Of a stretch of DNA of 64,000 bases, positions 61,219 through 64,000 are shown in pieces. The stretch covers positions 310,001-374,000 of the forward strand of contig JACDTU010000007.1 of the NCBI GenBank assembly GCA_022376465.1, written 5' to 3'. Below the pieces are notes generated by a model, which was not told the DNA's origin, made no database searches, and saw nothing but the letters and a program-made list of their open reading frames with translations. How positions within the stretch are numbered: the stretch's first letter is position 1; the number at the start of each line of letters is the position of its first letter. This DNA is from Cubamyces lactineus. Its lineage: Eukaryota; Basidiomycota; Agaricomycetes; Polyporales; Polyporaceae. The translations under genes and the position numbers were made by a program.

Positions 61219-61436
61219 AATTAGATAATCCCAGTAGCATACAATAAGCAGCAGTATAGAGAGAGGATGCAACGGTCTGTAGAGAGCTGGTCCAAGGCTC
61301 ACAGGGAGTTACGGAGGTTTAAGGGAAAGACGAAGAGCACTACGTGTTGTTTGGAGACTATGTATTTGTTTCGAGAACTTGTTGATGTGCACGTGACGCA
61401 ATGCTGATTGGACGCTGATCAAAACATACAAGACAT

Positions 61437-63023
61437 CTACATAACGTTGGGCGCCGCCGGGAGCCGTATCTCCTTCCACAGAGCAAAGGAGTCAATTGTC
61501 TGCCACTTCAAGGCCAGCCCCATGTAATGAGTGAATTGCTCCTCGGAGTTGCTGTGGATGTAGATCTGGAAGACCATCAATACCTCCTCCGCACTGAGGC
61601 CGCTCTCCCGCAGGATCGAGTCTGCCGACTCGCCGAGGGTGATTGGGAGAGAGGTGTTGCCCCCAGGCATGTTGTATGCGGGGTTGATTACGCGGCGCAG
61701 GATCTGGCGCATCTGTTCCACTGGTCACAACAGAGAGTCAGCGTACTCATCAGCGCACAGCGGACTGACAAACCGTTCGAGTCACCGTAGCCCTCGTCGT
61801 CCGAAAGGGTCATGTCATCCATGAGGGATGAAGTGACTGTGTCGCTCATCTCGTCGTCCTCGGTGCTCTCCCAATTGTAGCCCGAGGGCGCATTGACATT
61901 CGAGTGGGCGCGAGAGACGCCGCCCGGTGCCGCGCGCTGCCCTTCGTCCCTTGACGTCCTCGTGAACGGTGTAGCCTTGGCGCGCGCCGGAGTTGATGTC
62001 GTCGGCGTCGCAGGGGAGGAGCCCTTGACACGCGCTGGAGTTGCCGTCGACGATGCTGCAGGAACGGAGACCTTCACCTTCTTCCCCTTGGCGGAGGCTT
62101 TGGTCGGCGACGAGGGCGGCTGCTTAGACTTGGGCTTCACAGGAGATGCAGCTCGCGATGGCGGAGGCGGTGCATCATCGGAGTCATTGGGAGCGTCGGG
62201 AGCGTCATTCGGATAGGGGAACTCTGGGGGAGGGAGCCGTTCCCCCAGGGGCAGAAGGGGCATATTGTAACCGGGCTTCATGAGCATGAACTCGAGAGCC
62301 AATGCGAGGGAGGGAAAGCCTTTGTAGACGTGCTTCTGCGCAGGCACTAGGTGGGAGATCATCTGCCTGCTCACCGGTCAGCAACTCAGTTGGTGTAGAG
62401 GATGTACTCACCAATGGAAGCCGATGTAAATGCCCGTCTCAATTCCATAGCGTATGGCGTAGTAGGGCCCGGGAGTCTCCAGCCTGACCTTGGGGACAGG
62501 CCCTTCCTCCCACTGGATGAGTTGTACGAGCCGGTATGCGTCCTTGGGCGGCGTAACCGAGAATATCGCCAGGTTCAGCTGTTGGATGGCGTTCGCGTCT
62601 TCAGCGACAGAGCAGACGACGACGATGGGGACGAGCGAGGCGAACTGCCCGAGGGCAGTATTGGAAGGGCTTTGATAGATCAGTCGGAATACAGAAACGT
62701 ACGAGAGGCACTCACCGTGTCTTTTGGTATATGCCTGCTTCCGGGCCTCCAAGAAGGACGTAGAATGGCCCCTCGTACTTCACAGTAGAGCTCTGAGGAG
62801 GAATGGAACTCAAAGGAGCGTTGGCAGCCATAGCGGAGTCGTTCTCAGCGGGAGCGGGAGATTGGGAGATGGCGGGAATGTGCATTCCTAGAGAGACGCT
62901 CGTGTGGACGAGTGCGCGGGGTAAATCAAGTTCGCGCTCACAGTCCCCTGCACACCTGAATGTCATCACATGCTCACACGGCGTGTATTCTGGCGCAGAT
63001 AATAAACACGTAAAGCCTCTCAT
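61437..63023 (-). CDS. Protein with RNase H1 N-terminal-like domains, no RNase H
   Basis: Four exons (62716-63023, 62412-62669, 61774-62366, 61437-61720) close to 480 residues. Two copies of a small fold are visible. The first starts GPFYVLLGGPEAGIYQKT; the second, clearer, runs GPYYAIRYGIETGIYIGFHW across a splice into KHVYKGFPSLALALEFML. Both match the RNase H1 N-terminal (viroplasmin-like) pattern of hybrid- or dsRNA-binding proteins: YAV-R-G-x-x-x-GIY-x-x-W, then FxSxxxA. No DEDD RNase H domain follows. Instead there is a Ser/Pro/Lys-rich linker, an acidic patch (STEDDEMSD, LSDDEGYGD) and a helical C-terminal domain. It lies next to a KDZ-like gene on the same strand. Confidence 0.7.
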
Positions 63024-63397
63024 CAGATGACAAGGCTTCTTGATTAGCTGCGTGAGTGCGGAATGCAGGAAGCCTGGAGACGTGCGTTAGTGCTCTCCGT
63101 TGCACTCGGCATCTGACTGGTACAGAACCGGCGTGCGCGTATCTGGCATTGTATGTCAAGCCAGTGTCAGGATGTTGCCACACAGAACAAATTTTCTATT
63201 CCACTTGTTCTGACCATGCTACAATCTCGAATACTATCCTATCACGTTATGATGCAACTTCCTAGTACATGTGTATCAAGTACGCAGTCCAGCCAGGAAT
63301 TCCATGATGGCGGTAACCTCCTCGTGTACCAAATCGTCCCCATCGTCCAAACTAGCCTCGCCTTCCTCCGTTCTCGCCACGACCTGAGCATCATGAG
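63024..63397. other. Short intergenic stretch
   Basis: No gene or element recognised; it holds the 5' side of the RNase H1-N gene and the 3' end of the KDZ-like gene. Confidence 0.5.
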
Positions 63398-64000
63398 TCA
63401 GCGATGAAAGGCCACCTGGCTGAGTTGCATCGAGCTCGTGTGAGGGCTGGAGAGTGCCAATGCCGGGTGAATGGGGTCCCGCGCGTAGCTTCCGGGTGAC
63501 ATCTGCCCGTCAAAGCCATCAAGCGCATGAATGCGCAAAATGTATGCGAGGTTCTTCGCATTCGCCGCTCGCCGATGTCTTACGTAGTCTTGGACGGCAC
63601 CATACAAATAGCTACCTTGTGTCTTGAGGTCAGCGAGGACGGCGGCGAAGATTTTCTCCTCGTCACGAATAAACGTGTGGACCCTGCGAGCTTCGCGAGA
63701 AGCGTTGGATATCTCCTCCTGTGCGCGCGTGATGCGTCGGGCCATGCGCATGGTCTCCCGCACGGCCGGCTGGGACCATGGCTTTGCGCGCAAGTCGTTT
63801 CCAGTATCTTGCAAAAGCGTGAACTCTTCGAGGAACGCGTAATGAGATACCTTCGACCAGTCGAGCGGGTCGCGAGGAGGATCCAGCTCCCTCGCCGCAG
63901 CATTGTATTGCTTGACTGCCTTGCGAATAGCCCGGCAACGACGCTGCAAATTCTTCGCGATATACGTGCGCATACGGTATCCTGCTCGCGGGTGCGCGGT
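63398..64000 (-). CDS. KDZ-transposase-like protein, C-terminal part (partial)
   Basis: The frame is open to the right edge with no stop, so only the last 200 residues are seen. The block RRCRAIRKAVKQYNAAAREL, then PPRDPLDWSKVSHYAFLEEF, TLLQDTGNDLRAKPWSQPAV, a helical arginine-rich stretch and ALDGFDGQMSPG, is the pattern I associate with the C-terminal region of Kyakuja-Dileera-Zisupton (KDZ) transposase-like proteins, which are abundant in mushrooms. The catalytic domain would lie outside the window. Whether the element is intact or a remnant cannot be judged. Recognition is from memory of the family. Confidence 0.6.
   Translation of the reverse strand, partial: TAHPRAGYRMRTYIAKNLQRRCRAIRKAVKQYNAAARELDPPRDPLDWSKVSHYAFLEEFTLLQDTGNDLRAKPWSQPAVRETMRMARRITRAQEEISNASREARRVHTFIRDEEKIFAAVLADLKTQGSYLYGAVQDYVRHRRAANAKNLAYILRIHALDGFDGQMSPGSYARDPIHPALALSSPHTSSMQLSQVAFHR

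Noticed and set aside
1..64000. tRNA, rRNA, CRISPR or bacterial-type operon features
   Set aside because: I looked for B-box-like GTTCRA motifs with partners and for regular spacer repeats and found none. The gene structure is eukaryotic throughout.

Overview
The window looks like a basidiomycete genome, most likely a wood-decay mushroom of the Polyporales. Genes are dense and carry many short introns (about 45-85 nt) with GT/AG ends and CTRAC-type branch points. Its content fits too: a tandem cytochrome P450 cluster, an agaricomycete-type BTB protein, small secreted cysteine-rich proteins, and a KDZ-transposase-like gene. Gene models below were built by hand from reading frame, splice sites and phase, and most close to a whole number of codons. 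Nothing was searched against a database.

Left third (1.5-24.2 kb): six cytochrome P450 genes lie head to tail on the minus strand in a repeating unit of about 4 kb that includes the spacer. All six are intact, about 548 residues, and share 14 exons, four of which are microexons (18, 20, 12 and 10 nt). Five have a recognisable common upstream motif. P450-4 and P450-5 share a 136-nt identical block flanked by diverged sequence, which suggests gene conversion.

Middle (25-48.3 kb): conserved eukaryotic housekeeping genes alternate with lineage-specific ones. In order: UPF2 (nonsense-mediated decay), a probable ATRIP/Rad26-type checkpoint protein, a BTB-like protein, a FAD-dependent monooxygenase (minus strand), a KP4-like small secreted protein, two secreted RlpA-like double-psi beta-barrel proteins (the first apparently with damaged splice sites), a metallo-beta-lactamase-fold hydrolase, and the mitochondrial import oxidoreductase MIA40.

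Right part (49.6-64 kb): a very large PH-Sec7-PH protein whose Sec7 domain lacks the usual catalytic glutamate finger, a membrane protein of unknown function, and a 1.6-kb gene-poor stretch with a 20/21-nt minisatellite and a strong hairpin. Then three minus-strand genes follow that resemble families found near mobile DNA in these fungi: a 529-residue unknown protein with a weak HMG-box-like segment, a 480-residue protein with RNase H1 N-terminal-like domains but no RNase H, and the C-terminal part of a KDZ-transposase-like protein that runs off the right edge.

The P450 array is a recently expanded oxidative family, probably for secondary metabolism or detoxification, with unknown substrate. 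The FAD monooxygenase is separated from it by unrelated housekeeping genes, so I do not call a biosynthetic cluster. No rRNA, tRNA or CRISPR array was recognised.
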